The notes under the pieces were generated by a model. It made no database searches and was not told the origin of the DNA. It was given only the letters and a program-made list of their open reading frames with translations. DNA of 64,000 bases from Phytopseudomonas flavescens (GTDB taxonomy: Bacteria > Pseudomonadota > Gammaproteobacteria > Pseudomonadales > Pseudomonadaceae), in assembly GCF_900100535.1 (NCBI RefSeq), contig NZ_FNDG01000025.1, positions 1 through 64,000 of the forward strand. The letters are read 5' to 3'. How positions within the stretch are numbered: position 1 is the stretch's first letter; each line of letters starts with the position of its first letter. The position numbers were made by a program, and so were the translations under genes. Shown in pieces: positions 18,040 through 26,840 of this stretch.

Positions 18040-18070
18040 AGTATCGAGCTTGCCATTGGGGCAAGGTCAA
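18040..18070 (-). promoter_or_regulatory. CueR-type promoter of copZ
   Basis: Minus strand -35 TTGACC (18065-18070), an unusually long 19-base spacer, -10 GATACT (18040-18045). Within the spacer is the dyad ACCTT-N11-AAGCT. The 19-base spacing and dyad are the hallmark of promoters activated by MerR/CueR regulators. Confidence 0.75.
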
Positions 18071-18138
18071 GCCTCGACCTTGTTCAACCCGGCGACCTCG
18101 GCCAAGCTTATAAAATTCCACAGCCACCTGGTCTGACC

Positions 18139-18525
18139 ATGTCCCGCCTCCTGCTCTCACTATTTCTCGCCCTGCCCTTGACGGCCCTCGCCGAGGTGCA
18201 GCCCTCGCATACCACCCTGGGCGACGGCTACGCCGTGCTGATCGTCTCGCGCGAGCGCCTGGAGGTGGCATCACCGTGCGAATTCGGCATTTACCTGCAG
18301 GACCAGTTGGCCGCCCGGCTGTTCCAGGGGCAGTCGGTGTCCTTCAACCTGCCACCCGGCGAGGTATCGGTACGCCTGGGCATGATCGGCGCCGACAGCT
18401 GCCAGGCCGGTATCACCCCGCTCGACAGCCAGAGGCTTAGCCTGAGTGCCGGAGAAATCCGCCGTTACCGCATCGCCCTCAGCCCATCGGGCCCCTACCT
18501 GACGCCCGCCCCACCAAGCCAGTGA
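18139..18525 (+). CDS. Uncharacterised secreted protein in the copper cluster
   Basis: 128 residues with a clear signal peptide (MSRLLLSLFLALPLTALA). The mature part is predicted beta-rich with two cysteines (SPCEFG and DSCQAG) that could form a disulfide. Similar small periplasmic proteins are annotated as hypothetical in Pseudomonas; I do not recognise a domain. It starts downstream of the copZ promoter region, is divergent from copZ and ends 32 bases before the copA promoter. A role in periplasmic copper handling is possible only by context, as no His- or Met-rich metal motif is seen. Confidence 0.7.
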   Translation: MSRLLLSLFLALPLTALAEVQPSHTTLGDGYAVLIVSRERLEVASPCEFGIYLQDQLAARLFQGQSVSFNLPPGEVSVRLGMIGADSCQAGITPLDSQRLSLSAGEIRRYRIALSPSGPYLTPAPPSQ

Positions 18526-18556
18526 GCGAGACCGGGCAGGCTGACGGATTTGCGGC

Positions 18557-18587
18557 TTGACCTTACCCTTGGGTCAAGGTTGATCCT
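18557..18587 (+). promoter_or_regulatory. CueR-type promoter of copA
   Basis: -35 TTGACC (18557-18562), 19-base spacer, -10 GATCCT (18582-18587). The spacer holds the dyad ACCTT-N11-AAGGT, the same layout as the E. coli copA promoter bound by CueR. The predicted start near 18594 rules out the upstream ATG at 18588 as the copA start. Confidence 0.82.
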
Positions 18588-18620
18588 ATGCTGCCCCCTC
18601 AGGATCCGTCGGAGACCATC

Positions 18621-21014
18621 ATGCCCATGTCACCTTCCCTCGATCTGCCGATCAGCGGCATGACCTGCGCCAGCTGCGCCGGCCGGGTCGAGCGTGCCTT
18701 GCGGGGCGTGCCGCAGGTCAGCGAGGCCAGCGTCAACCTGGCCAGCGAACGGGCTCGGGTCGACGCGCCTGCCGATCGACTGCCGGCATTGATGGCGGCC
18801 GTGCAACAAGCCGGTTATGAGGTGCCCACGCAGACACTCGACCTGGCCATCGCCGGCATGACCTGTGCCAGTTGCGCAGGCCGCGTCGAGCGTGCGCTTA
18901 GCAAGCAGCCCGGCGTGCTGTCGGTGAGCGTCAACCTGGCGACCGAGCAAGCCCGTGTACAGGTGGTCGCGGGTGGGGATGTTCGCCCGCTGCTCGCCGC
19001 CGTGACGGCGGCGGGCTATTCCGCCAGGCCCGTGGATGCCCCGCACCGTGCAGGAGACGCCGCAGATCGCCGCCTGCAGGCCGAGCGCTGGCGACTGGGG
19101 TTGGCGTTGCTGTTGGCCGCCCCGCTGGTTTTGCCGATGCTGCTCGCCCCGTTTGGCCTGCACCTGATGCTGCCGGCCTGGGTGCAGTTCCTGTTGGCCA
19201 CCCCGGTGCAGTTCGTGCTCGGGGCGCGCTTCTACCGAGCGTCGTGGAGCGCACTGCGCAGCGGTGCGGGCAATATGGATCAGTTGGTCGCCCTGGGCAC
19301 CAGCGCGGGTTACGGCCTGAGTCTGTATCAATGGGCGATCACCCCGCCAGGACAGATGCCACACCTGTATTTCGAAGCGTCGGCGGTGATCATCGCCCTG
19401 ATCCTGCTCGGCAAATACCTGGAAAGCCGCGCCAAGCGACAGACCACCAGTGCCATCCGCGCCCTGCAGGCGCTACGCCCCGATGAAGCGGTACGCCTGC
19501 ACGACGGTGTCGAGCAGCGGGTGGCGGTCGCCGAACTGAGCCTCGGCGACCGGGTACTGGTCAGGCCTGGCGAGCGCTTTCCGGTCGACGGCACCGTACT
19601 GGAAGGCGACAGCCACGCCGACGAGGCACTGATCAGCGGTGAAAGCCTGCCGCAAGCCAAATCGGCCGGCGACCCGGTGACCGCTGGAGCGATCAATGGC
19701 GAGGGTCGCCTGCTGATCGAGACCACCGCCCTTGGCGCAGAAACCGTATTGTCGCGAATCATCCGCCTGGTCGAGGACGCTCAGGCGGCAAAGGCACCGA
19801 TCCAGAAACTGGTCGACAGGGTCAGCCGAGTGTTCGTCCCGGTGGTGCTGCTGATCGCGCTGTTGACCCTGGCCGCCTGGCTGAGCCTGGGGGCCGGTTT
19901 GGAAACCGCCTTGCTCAATGCCGTGGCCGTGCTGGTGATCGCCTGCCCCTGCGCCCTCGGCCTGGCGACGCCAACGGCAATCATGGCAGGCACCGGCGTG
20001 GCGGCCCGGCACGGTATCCTGATCAAGGACGCCGAAGCGCTCGAAGTTGCCCACGGTGTCACGGTAGTGGCGTTCGACAAGACCGGCACCCTGACCTCCG
20101 GGACGCCGCGTATCGCTCACCTGCAAGGCATCGAGATCGATACCGAGCAGGCGCTGTGCCTGGCAGGTGCGCTGCAGCAGGGCAGCGAGCATCCACTCGC
20201 CAAGGCGGTGCTACAGGCCTGCCAGGAGGCTGATGTCACGCTTGCGCCAGTCACCGCCAGCCGGGCATTGGCCGGGCGTGGCATCGCCGGTGAAGTCGAG
20301 GGACGCCCGCTGCAGTTGGGCAATCGGCGCCTGCTGCTGGAAAGCACTGCCCGCGAACCAGCCGAACTGGCCCGCATGGCGCAGGCCTGGGAAGCCGAGG
20401 GGCGGACGTTGTCCTGGCTGATCGAGGAAGGCTCGACGCCACGGGTGCTTGCCCTCTTCGCCTTCGGCGATACCTTGAAAGAGGGTGCCCGTGAAGCGGT
20501 CGCCGAGCTCGCCAGGCAGCACATCGACAGCCACCTGATAAGTGGCGACAACCAAGGCAGCGCGCAAGCCGTGGCCCACCAGCTCGGCATCGACTCGGTA
20601 CACGCTCAGGTTCTCCCTGCGGACAAGGCGCGTATCGTCGGTGAGCTGAAAGCCTCTGGCGTCGTGGCCATGGTCGGCGACGGCATCAATGACGCCCCTG
20701 CCCTGGCGGCGGCGGACGTCGGTATCGCCATGGGCGGCGGCACCGACGTGGCGATGCAGGCGGCCGGCATCACCCTGATGCGCGGCGATCCGCGGCTGGT
20801 GCCCGCCGCTCTGGACATCGCGCGGCGTACCTACGCGAAAATTCGCCAGAACCTGTTCTGGGCCTTCATCTACAACCTGGTGGGCATCCCCCTCGCCGCC
20901 TTCGGGCTGCTCGACCCCGTGCTCGCCGGCGCGGCGATGGCACTGTCGAGCGTCAGCGTGGTGAGCAACGCACTGCTGCTGAAAACCTGGCAGCCCACCC
21001 CACTGAAGGAGTGA
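18621..21014 (+). CDS. copA: Copper(I)-exporting P1B-type ATPase CopA
   Basis: 797 residues. Two N-terminal heavy-metal domains each contain GMTCASC (cysteines 16/19 and 82/85). Then come eight membrane helices with the CPC ion-binding motif (IACPCALGLATPTA), the actuator loop GESLP, the phosphorylation site DKTGTLT, the SEHPLA histidine motif and the hinge GDGINDAPAL. It pumps cytosolic copper(I) or silver(I) to the periplasm. GGAG eight bases upstream fixes the start. cueR follows after four bases, so activator and pump share a transcript. Confidence 0.97.
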   Translation: MPMSPSLDLPISGMTCASCAGRVERALRGVPQVSEASVNLASERARVDAPADRLPALMAAVQQAGYEVPTQTLDLAIAGMTCASCAGRVERALSKQPGVLSVSVNLATEQARVQVVAGGDVRPLLAAVTAAGYSARPVDAPHRAGDAADRRLQAERWRLGLALLLAAPLVLPMLLAPFGLHLMLPAWVQFLLATPVQFVLGARFYRASWSALRSGAGNMDQLVALGTSAGYGLSLYQWAITPPGQMPHLYFEASAVIIALILLGKYLESRAKRQTTSAIRALQALRPDEAVRLHDGVEQRVAVAELSLGDRVLVRPGERFPVDGTVLEGDSHADEALISGESLPQAKSAGDPVTAGAINGEGRLLIETTALGAETVLSRIIRLVEDAQAAKAPIQKLVDRVSRVFVPVVLLIALLTLAAWLSLGAGLETALLNAVAVLVIACPCALGLATPTAIMAGTGVAARHGILIKDAEALEVAHGVTVVAFDKTGTLTSGTPRIAHLQGIEIDTEQALCLAGALQQGSEHPLAKAVLQACQEADVTLAPVTASRALAGRGIAGEVEGRPLQLGNRRLLLESTAREPAELARMAQAWEAEGRTLSWLIEEGSTPRVLALFAFGDTLKEGAREAVAELARQHIDSHLISGDNQGSAQAVAHQLGIDSVHAQVLPADKARIVGELKASGVVAMVGDGINDAPALAAADVGIAMGGGTDVAMQAAGITLMRGDPRLVPAALDIARRTYAKIRQNLFWAFIYNLVGIPLAAFGLLDPVLAGAAMALSSVSVVSNALLLKTWQPTPLKE

Positions 21015-21018
21015 CGCG

Positions 21019-21477
21019 ATGAATATCGGTCAGGCGGCCAGGCACACCGGGCTCAGTGCCAAGATGATCCGCTACTACGAAGCCATTGGCCTGCTACCCA
21101 GCGCCGGGCGTAGCGAAAGTGGCTATCGCCAGTATGGCGATGACGACCTGCAACGCCTGCGCTTCATCCGCCGGGCCCGTGACCTCGGATTCTCGCTTGC
21201 CGAATCGGGCAGGCTGCTGGCGCTGTGGCACGACCGCGAACGGGCCAGTGCCGACGTCAAGGCCCTGGCCGTGGAGCATATCGAGGCGCTCAATGGCAGG
21301 ATCACCGAACTCGAGGCCCTGCGCGACACGCTGCAGAACCTGGTCGATCACTGCCTGGGCGACCAGCGTCCCGACTGCCCGATTCTCGATGACCTGCAGG
21401 CCGGGAACAGGTGCTGCGAACATGCTCAGGCGCCCAGTGACAGCCGTTGCAGGGCCGAACAATCGGCGACGAAATGA
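21019..21477 (+). CDS. cueR: CueR, copper-sensing MerR-family activator
   Basis: 152 residues. The N-terminal MerR winged helix has NIGQAARHTGLSAKMIRYYE and the arm ESGYRQY. A long dimerisation helix follows, then the metal loop with C112 and C120 (HCLGDQRPDC), the exact ligand positions of E. coli CueR. It binds copper(I), silver(I) or gold(I) and untwists promoters with 19-base spacers. Two such promoters are in this cluster. The tail has extra cysteines (RCC) as in many proteobacterial CueR proteins. The last 52 bases overlap the convergent HAD gene. Confidence 0.95.
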   Translation: MNIGQAARHTGLSAKMIRYYEAIGLLPSAGRSESGYRQYGDDDLQRLRFIRRARDLGFSLAESGRLLALWHDRERASADVKALAVEHIEALNGRITELEALRDTLQNLVDHCLGDQRPDCPILDDLQAGNRCCEHAQAPSDSRCRAEQSATK

Positions 21478-22022
21478 TCGGTCAGTTCCGGCCAGGGGTT
21501 GGCCGGCAGGTTGACCAGCACCGTAGCGCTACCGGCGGCACGGCCACAGGCCAGATCATGGCGGTGGTCGCCGACCATCACCATGTTCTGTGGCGCCACC
21601 TGCCAGCGCTCGGCCAGTTGCAGCAGGCCGCCCGGGTCGGGTTTGGGCGGCGCTTCGTCACGGCCGAGGATATCGGCCGCCGCGAAGCAGTCGTCCAGGC
21701 CGATGGCCTGCAGGGTCAGCAATGCCAGCTCGCGAGCGTTGCGAGTCAGGATGCCGAGGCGCAGCCCACGTGCGTGCAGGCCGCGCACCAGCACCACGGC
21801 CCCTGCCGCAGGCCGCGCGGCGATGGCCAACTCCCGTTCATGTTCGAGCAACCAGGCATGCTTGGCCCGCGATACGTCCGCGGGAAGCGCGGCCAGGTGA
21901 TGAAGAATGTCGTCCTCGGCCGGGATATCCAGTGCCGCGCGAATGGCGGCGAAATCATGCACCGCAACGGTCAGGGTGCCATCCATATCGAAAACCCAAT
22001 GGGAATAGCGCTGCAGGCTCAT
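21426..22022 (-). CDS. HAD-superfamily phosphatase (HAD-IA type)
   Basis: 198 residues. All HAD motifs are present: nucleophile aspartates in VFDMDGTLT (residues 10-18), the motif II threonine in GILTRNARE, the lysine in PPKPDP, and the acidic pair in MVMVGDHRHDLACG. The alpha-helical cap between motifs I and II marks subclass IA, as in phosphoglycolate phosphatases, but the substrate is not evident. Its 3' end overlaps cueR by 52 bases in convergent orientation. Confidence 0.88.
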   Translation of the reverse strand: MSLQRYSHWVFDMDGTLTVAVHDFAAIRAALDIPAEDDILHHLAALPADVSRAKHAWLLEHERELAIAARPAAGAVVLVRGLHARGLRLGILTRNARELALLTLQAIGLDDCFAAADILGRDEAPPKPDPGGLLQLAERWQVAPQNMVMVGDHRHDLACGRAAGSATVLVNLPANPWPELTDHFVADCSALQRLSLGA

Positions 22023-22149
22023 CGCCCCTCCGGCAACCGCAGAATCGAACGCGCAGCATAGCCGCTCAGGGCACGATGATCACCAGCAGGCCGTGCCCCG
22101 GGTGGATAGCTGGTGCCGCCCCTTGCACAGGCCAATAGCGGCCCCGGGA

Positions 22150-23019
22150 TCAACGCCAGTCTTCACGCAAGCGGATCAGCCCTTCCTGCGCGACGGAGGC
22201 GACCAGTTGGCCCTGGCGGTTGAACACACTGCCACGGGAGAACCCCCGGGCATTGCCAGCCCAGGGACTGTCCATGGCGTAGAGCAGCCAATCGTCCATG
22301 CGCAGGTTGCCGTGGAACCAGATGGCGTGATCGAGGCTGGCCACCTGCATGAACGTCTGCCACACCGATACGCCGTGGGGCAGCATCGAGGTGGTCAGCA
22401 GATTGAAGTCCGAGGCATAGCCAAGCAAGTACTTGTGGATGGCAGGTGTGTCCGGCAACTCGCCGTCGGCACGGAACCACACGTACTTGACCGGCTCGCT
22501 GACCTTGGGGGCGAACGGGTTATCCACGGTCACCGGGCGAATCTCGATGGGCTTGTCGAACAGCACACGCTCGCGCACCCGAGGCGGCAGCGAGTCGGCC
22601 ACCAGGCTGGCCAGTTCGGTTTCCGAACGCAGCCCTTCCGGGCCCGGCACGTCAGGCATCTGCGCCTGATGATGAAGCCCTTCCTCGAGGTACTGGAACG
22701 AGGCACTGCAGGTGAAGATCGCCTTGCCCTTCTGCACCGCCGTTACCCGGCGGGTGCTGAAACTGCCGCCGTCGCGCACGCGGTCGACCTGATACACCAC
22801 AGGCAGAGCCGCATCGCCCGGGCGCAGGAAGTAGCCATGCAGCGAGTGCACATGACGATCGGCCTCGACCGTCTGGGTGGCCGCCGACACGCACTGGCCC
22901 AGTACCTGACCGCCGAAGAGTTGGCGAAAACCGAGATCCTGGCTGACGCCACGGAACAGGTTTTCCTCGATGGCCTCGAGGCTCAGCAGCGCCACCAATT
23001 CTTGCAGGACTTGACTCAT
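22150..23019 (-). CDS. tesB: Acyl-CoA thioesterase II
   Basis: 289 residues, a double-hotdog thioesterase. The first hotdog has the FGGQVLGQ and HSLHGYFLRPGD motifs, and the second has SLDHAIWFH with the catalytic aspartate. Near the end, a glutamine in the ARGFSRGSVFNRQGQLVASV region corresponds to the third catalytic residue. It hydrolyses medium- and long-chain acyl-CoA to free fatty acid and CoA in the cytosol. The start at MSQVLQEL is the family start; ten further upstream codons in frame are ignored. Confidence 0.95.
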   Translation of the reverse strand: MSQVLQELVALLSLEAIEENLFRGVSQDLGFRQLFGGQVLGQCVSAATQTVEADRHVHSLHGYFLRPGDAALPVVYQVDRVRDGGSFSTRRVTAVQKGKAIFTCSASFQYLEEGLHHQAQMPDVPGPEGLRSETELASLVADSLPPRVRERVLFDKPIEIRPVTVDNPFAPKVSEPVKYVWFRADGELPDTPAIHKYLLGYASDFNLLTTSMLPHGVSVWQTFMQVASLDHAIWFHGNLRMDDWLLYAMDSPWAGNARGFSRGSVFNRQGQLVASVAQEGLIRLREDWR

Positions 23020-23139
23020 ACGGTTCTCCACGGCCCCTACCCAGGGCAATACTGCGACACGCGCGGGGTGCGCGGAGGGTGAATGGTAATGCCTTTGCCG
23101 CCTGTCAGGAATCGTGGGATGGCGACGGAGGCGACAGGC

Positions 23140-23694
23140 TCAGCCCCGCTTCGGCCATTCGCCGCGCATGATCCGATACAGCAGGTGCGAGCGTAGCGGG
23201 TTCCCAGGCGCCAGCGCCGGGTGCTCGAAGTCACCGGACGGCTGCATGCCGAGCGCCTGCATGACCCGCTGCGAGGGCACATTCGTGGTGGTCGTGAAGG
23301 CCACCACTTGCGGCAGCTCAAGGCGCTCGAAGGCGCAGTCCAGGGCCGCGCGAGCAGCCTCCTGGGCGTACCCCTGCCCCCAGTGATCCGGCAGCAAGCG
23401 CCAGCCGATCTCCACCGCTGGCGTGAAGGCGGCCTCGAAGCCGACATGGGCCAACCCGGTCATGCCAATGAAGCGCCCGTCGTGGCGACGCCGCAGCGCC
23501 CAGAAACAAAACCCATGCTGGCTGAAGTGCTGCTGCAAGCGCGCCAGCAATGCCTGGCTCTGCTCAAGGCTCAAGGGCGCCGGAAAATGGCGCATCACCT
23601 GCTCGTCAGCGCACAGGGTCGCCAGGTCGGCGAGGTCGTCATCACGCCAGGCGCTCAGGTACAGGCGCGGCGTCTGCAGCTCGATCACATCCAT
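23140..23694 (-). CDS. GNAT-family N-acetyltransferase (RimJ/RimL-like)
   Basis: 184 residues, typical of the RimJ-like acetyltransferase group. The N-terminus LQTPRLYLSAWRDDDLADL is characteristic, and the acetyl-CoA pyrophosphate loop is LLPDHWGQGYAQEAARA (about residues 100-116). The substrate is unknown; relatives acetylate ribosomal-protein N-termini or small molecules. The frame is open far upstream on the minus strand, but the ATG at 23694 with GAGAAG before it gives the expected protein. It is divergent from the deacetylase-like gene. Confidence 0.88.
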   Translation of the reverse strand: MDVIELQTPRLYLSAWRDDDLADLATLCADEQVMRHFPAPLSLEQSQALLARLQQHFSQHGFCFWALRRRHDGRFIGMTGLAHVGFEAAFTPAVEIGWRLLPDHWGQGYAQEAARAALDCAFERLELPQVVAFTTTTNVPSQRVMQALGMQPSGDFEHPALAPGNPLRSHLLYRIMRGEWPKRG

Positions 23695-23742
23695 TTCGCT
23701 TCTCGTGCATACTGCCCAGGGTTCACCAAACGCCGCCATTGT

Positions 23743-24663
23743 ATGCCCCTGCCGCTGATCTACCATGACGACTACAGCCCGCCCTTTCCGGAAGGTCACC
23801 GCTTCCCGATGGAGAAATTCCGCCTGCTGCGCGACCACTTGGTGGACAGCGGCCTGACCCGGGATGCCGATCTGCTGCGCCCGCCAATCTGTCCGGCGGA
23901 TATCCTCGCCCTCTGCCACTGCCCTGCCTATATCGAGCGTTACCTGAGCGGCGAGTTGAGCCACCAAGACCAGCGCCGTCTCGGGCTGCCGTGGAGCCCG
24001 GCGCTGGCACGCCGCACCGTACGGGCAGTGGGCGGCTCGCTGCTGGCGGCCGAGCAGGCGCTGCAGCACGGCCTGGCCTGTCACCTGGCGGGCGGCACCC
24101 ACCACGCCCACTACGACTACCCGGCCGGTTTCTGCATCTTCAACGACCTGGCCGTGATCGCCCGTTACCTGCTGGAAAGCGGCCAGGCGCAGCGCGTGCT
24201 GATCTTCGATTGCGACGTCCACCAGGGCGACGGCACCGCGCGGTTGCTCGAACAGGTGGACAACGCCGTCACGGTGTCGCTGCACTGCGAACAGAACTAC
24301 CCGGCACGCAAGGCCCGCAGTGACTGGGACATCCCGCTGCCTCGTGGCATGGGCGACCGCGACTACCTGAAAGTCGTCGACGATACCCTCGACTACCTGC
24401 TGCCCCTCTATCAGCCGGATATCGTGCTCTATGACGCCGGCGTCGACGTGCACCGCGACGATGCCCTCGGCTACCTGCAACTCAGCGACGCCGGCCTGGC
24501 CGCCCGCGACGAAGCCGTGCTGCAGCATTGCCTGGGCCGCGACATTCCAGTGGTCGGCGTGATCGGTGGTGGGTACAGCAAGGATCGCCACGCCCTGGCC
24601 CGCCGCCACGGCATTCTCCATCACAGCGCCGCGCGGGTATGGCAGCAACGAGGGCTCGGGTAA
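23743..24663 (+). CDS. Histone-deacetylase-like amidohydrolase
   Basis: 306 residues of the arginase/deacetylase fold. The zinc and charge-relay residues are visible: GGTHHAHYDYPAGFC (tandem histidines), DCDVHQGDGT (Asp and His ligands) and DAGVDVHRDD with a further aspartate. Bacterial members remove acetyl groups from polyamines, lysines or small metabolites; the substrate here is unknown. It is followed after 29 bases by a flavoprotein gene in the same direction, and then by a glyoxalase-fold gene, probably one operon. Confidence 0.88.
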   Translation: MPLPLIYHDDYSPPFPEGHRFPMEKFRLLRDHLVDSGLTRDADLLRPPICPADILALCHCPAYIERYLSGELSHQDQRRLGLPWSPALARRTVRAVGGSLLAAEQALQHGLACHLAGGTHHAHYDYPAGFCIFNDLAVIARYLLESGQAQRVLIFDCDVHQGDGTARLLEQVDNAVTVSLHCEQNYPARKARSDWDIPLPRGMGDRDYLKVVDDTLDYLLPLYQPDIVLYDAGVDVHRDDALGYLQLSDAGLAARDEAVLQHCLGRDIPVVGVIGGGYSKDRHALARRHGILHHSAARVWQQRGLG

Positions 24664-24692
24664 ACTTCGCCCTTTGCCCTGCCGACGCCGCC

Positions 24693-25937
24693 ATGACCGA
24701 CCTCCCCACGCCCACCTCCCACTCGGTCGCCGTCATCGGCGGCGGCCCTGCCGGCCTGATGGCCGCCGAAACGCTGGCGCTCGCCGGTGTGCGGGTCGAC
24801 CTCTACGACGCCATGCCCTCGGTGGGCCGCAAGTTCCTCCTGGCCGGCGTCGGCGGCATGAACATCACCCACTCCGAAGCCTACCCGGCCTTCGTCAGCC
24901 GTTACGGCGAGCGCCAAGGGCAGATCGACGAGCTGCTGCAAGGCTTCGACGCCGATGCCCTGCGCGCCTGGATTCATGGCCTGGGTATCGACACCTTCGT
25001 CGGCACCTCGGGCCGCGTGTTCCCCACCGACATGAAGGCAGCGCCGCTGCTGCGCGCCTGGCTCAAACGCCTGCGCGAAGCCGGCGTGCACCTGCACACC
25101 CGACACCGTTGGCTGGGTTGGAATGCCGACGGCAGCCTGCGCGTGGACACAGCAGCGGGCGAACGCGCGGTCCACGCCGATGCGGTATTGCTGGCCTTGG
25201 GCGGCGGCAGTTGGCCGCGGCTCGGTTCCGATGGCAGCTGGGTCGCCCACCTGCAACGGGCCGGCGTGCCCGTTGCACCGCTGCAAGCGAGCAACTGCGG
25301 TTTCGACGTGGCCGCCTGGAGCCCGCTGTTGCGGGAGAAATTCGCCGGTGCACCGCTGAAGAACGTCGCCCTGGGGCTGAGCGGTGAAGCGCAGCGCCAG
25401 GGTGAGTTCGTGCTCACCGCTACAGGTATCGAGGGCAGCCTGGTGTACGCCCTGTCCGCCGGCATTCGCCAGCGCATCACCCGCGACGGTAACTGCACGG
25501 TGCGCCTCGACCTGCTGCCACAGCGCAGCGAAGACGCCTTGAGCAAGGCCCTGAGCAAGCCCCGCGGCTCGCACTCCATGGCCAAGCACCTGCATCGCCA
25601 GGCCGGGCTGGACGGCGTCAAGGCCGCGCTGCTGCGCGAGCTGACCCCCGCCGAGCACTATGCCGATCCCCAGCGCCTGGCTGCCTCGATCAAGGCGCTA
25701 CCCATCGAACTGCGCCAACCGCGCCCCCTGGAGGAGGCGATCAGCACTGCCGGTGGCGTGCCCTTCGAAGCCCTCGACAAGGGGTTGATGCTCACCGCCC
25801 TGCCCGGCACGTTCTGCGCGGGGGAAATGCTCGACTGGGAGGCACCCACCGGCGGCTACCTGCTCACCGCCTGCTTCGCCAGTGGTCGCGTGGCCGGCCA
25901 GGGCATCGCCCATTGGCTGCAGGCCGGAACCCGATAA
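24693..25937 (+). CDS. FAD-dependent flavoprotein of the YhiN/HI0933 type (TIGR03862-like)
   Basis: 414 residues. The Rossmann FAD-binding site is VAVIGGGPAGLMAAETLA (residues 12-29), followed by GRKFLLAGVGGMNITHSE, typical of HI0933/YhiN proteins. The C-terminal CAGEMLDWEAPTGGYLLTAC segment closes the FAD domain. The family resembles BaiN-type oxidoreductases, but the physiological substrate is not established. No strong ribosome-binding site is seen before the ATG, and it is only 29 bases after the upstream gene, suggesting coupled translation. Confidence 0.88.
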   Translation: MTDLPTPTSHSVAVIGGGPAGLMAAETLALAGVRVDLYDAMPSVGRKFLLAGVGGMNITHSEAYPAFVSRYGERQGQIDELLQGFDADALRAWIHGLGIDTFVGTSGRVFPTDMKAAPLLRAWLKRLREAGVHLHTRHRWLGWNADGSLRVDTAAGERAVHADAVLLALGGGSWPRLGSDGSWVAHLQRAGVPVAPLQASNCGFDVAAWSPLLREKFAGAPLKNVALGLSGEAQRQGEFVLTATGIEGSLVYALSAGIRQRITRDGNCTVRLDLLPQRSEDALSKALSKPRGSHSMAKHLHRQAGLDGVKAALLRELTPAEHYADPQRLAASIKALPIELRQPRPLEEAISTAGGVPFEALDKGLMLTALPGTFCAGEMLDWEAPTGGYLLTACFASGRVAGQGIAHWLQAGTR

Positions 25938-25960
25938 ACCCACGGATCAGGAGGATCCCC

Positions 25961-26323
25961 ATGCTGACCAGCGTCGAACTCAAGACCTTCATCCCGGCCA
26001 GGGACTACCCACTAAGCCAGGCCTTCTACACCGCACTGGGTTTCAAACCCGGCTGGCAGTCGGATGAGATGAGTTACTTCAGCAACGGCGACCACAGCGC
26101 CTTCCTGCTGCAGAATTTCTACATCAAGGAGCAGGCGGACAACTTCGTCATGCACCTGCTGGTCGATGACGTCGAAGCCTGGTGGGCCAACGTACAGAAG
26201 GAAAACCTCGCCGAACGCTTCGGCGTACGCACCATCGCGCCAGAAGACCAGCCCTGGGGCATCCGCGAGTTCATCATCTTCGACCCGAGCGGCGTGCTGT
26301 GGCGGATCGGGCAGAATATCTGA
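25961..26323 (+). CDS. Glyoxalase/VOC-superfamily protein
   Basis: 120 residues making one vicinal-oxygen-chelate domain: the opening strand VELKTFIPARDYPLSQAFYT, a central HLLVDDVEAWW strand, and the closing EFIIFDPSGVLWRI. The typical glyoxalase metal ligands are only partly recognisable, so it may bind a small molecule without catalysis. A strong AGGAGG is eight bases before the ATG. Last gene of the deacetylase-flavoprotein-VOC run. Confidence 0.85.
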   Translation: MLTSVELKTFIPARDYPLSQAFYTALGFKPGWQSDEMSYFSNGDHSAFLLQNFYIKEQADNFVMHLLVDDVEAWWANVQKENLAERFGVRTIAPEDQPWGIREFIIFDPSGVLWRIGQNI

Positions 26324-26336
26324 GCGGAAAACAGCA

Positions 26337-26368
26337 CGTAGCCTGGGTCGGGCGCAGCGCTACCCAGG
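26337..26368. repeat. REP-like palindromic element, family 1
   Basis: The element starts CGTAGCCTGGGTCGGGC and ends GCGCTACCCAGG, with internal dyad symmetry. It shares the CGTAGCC...TACCCAGG frame with elements at 28216-28302 (reverse orientation) and 34631-34703, so this is a dispersed family of intergenic repeats. Confidence 0.55.
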
Positions 26369-26389
26369 AGCGTTCTCGTCATGCACCGT

Positions 26390-26821
26390 CTAGCTTTCGA
26401 GCAAAATCGACTTTCGACAGAACACCCGGGCGTAACTGTCTTCAACCGCCCGGTGCGTTTCCCGATACCCCAGACGCGGGTAGAACAGGATGTTCTCGGA
26501 CATCCGTTCGTTGGTGTAGAGCTCGATGGCCCGACAACCCAGCGCCCGGGCCTGACCTTCGGCGAAGCTCATCAGTTGCCTGCCCAGCCCCTGGCCACGG
26601 GCCTGATTGCAGACCGCGACGTTCTGCACATGCAGGACATCGCCCTCATGCTCCAGCACCAGGACGCCCCTTACCGCACCTTCTGCCTCCAATACGAATA
26701 CCGCGCACCCCGCAATGACCTGGCGGTAGTCATCGAGCATCGGCGCAGGCGCCTTACCGATTCGCGGAATACAGGGGGCTTAGGCCTCGTGGACTATCGC
26801 GATTATCGCGTCGACATCCAA
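26390..26821 (-). pseudogene. GNAT acetyltransferase gene broken by an in-frame stop
   Basis: The 3' part (from ATG 26740) encodes 116 residues with the acetyl-CoA loop ARGQGLGRQLM and ends normally. The same frame continues upstream with family-like sequence, LDVDAIIAIVHEA, then a TAA stop (26780-26782), then APCIPRIGKAPAP. In intact relatives a tyrosine occupies the stop position (HEAY..YIPRIGK form), so a nonsense mutation is the likely cause. No start codon except a TTG is visible before the rhlE stop at 26841. A shortened protein from 26740 might still be made but would lack the first strand and helix. Confidence 0.7.
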
Positions 26822-26840
26822 CTCGCTGGCGAGGCGTGTC

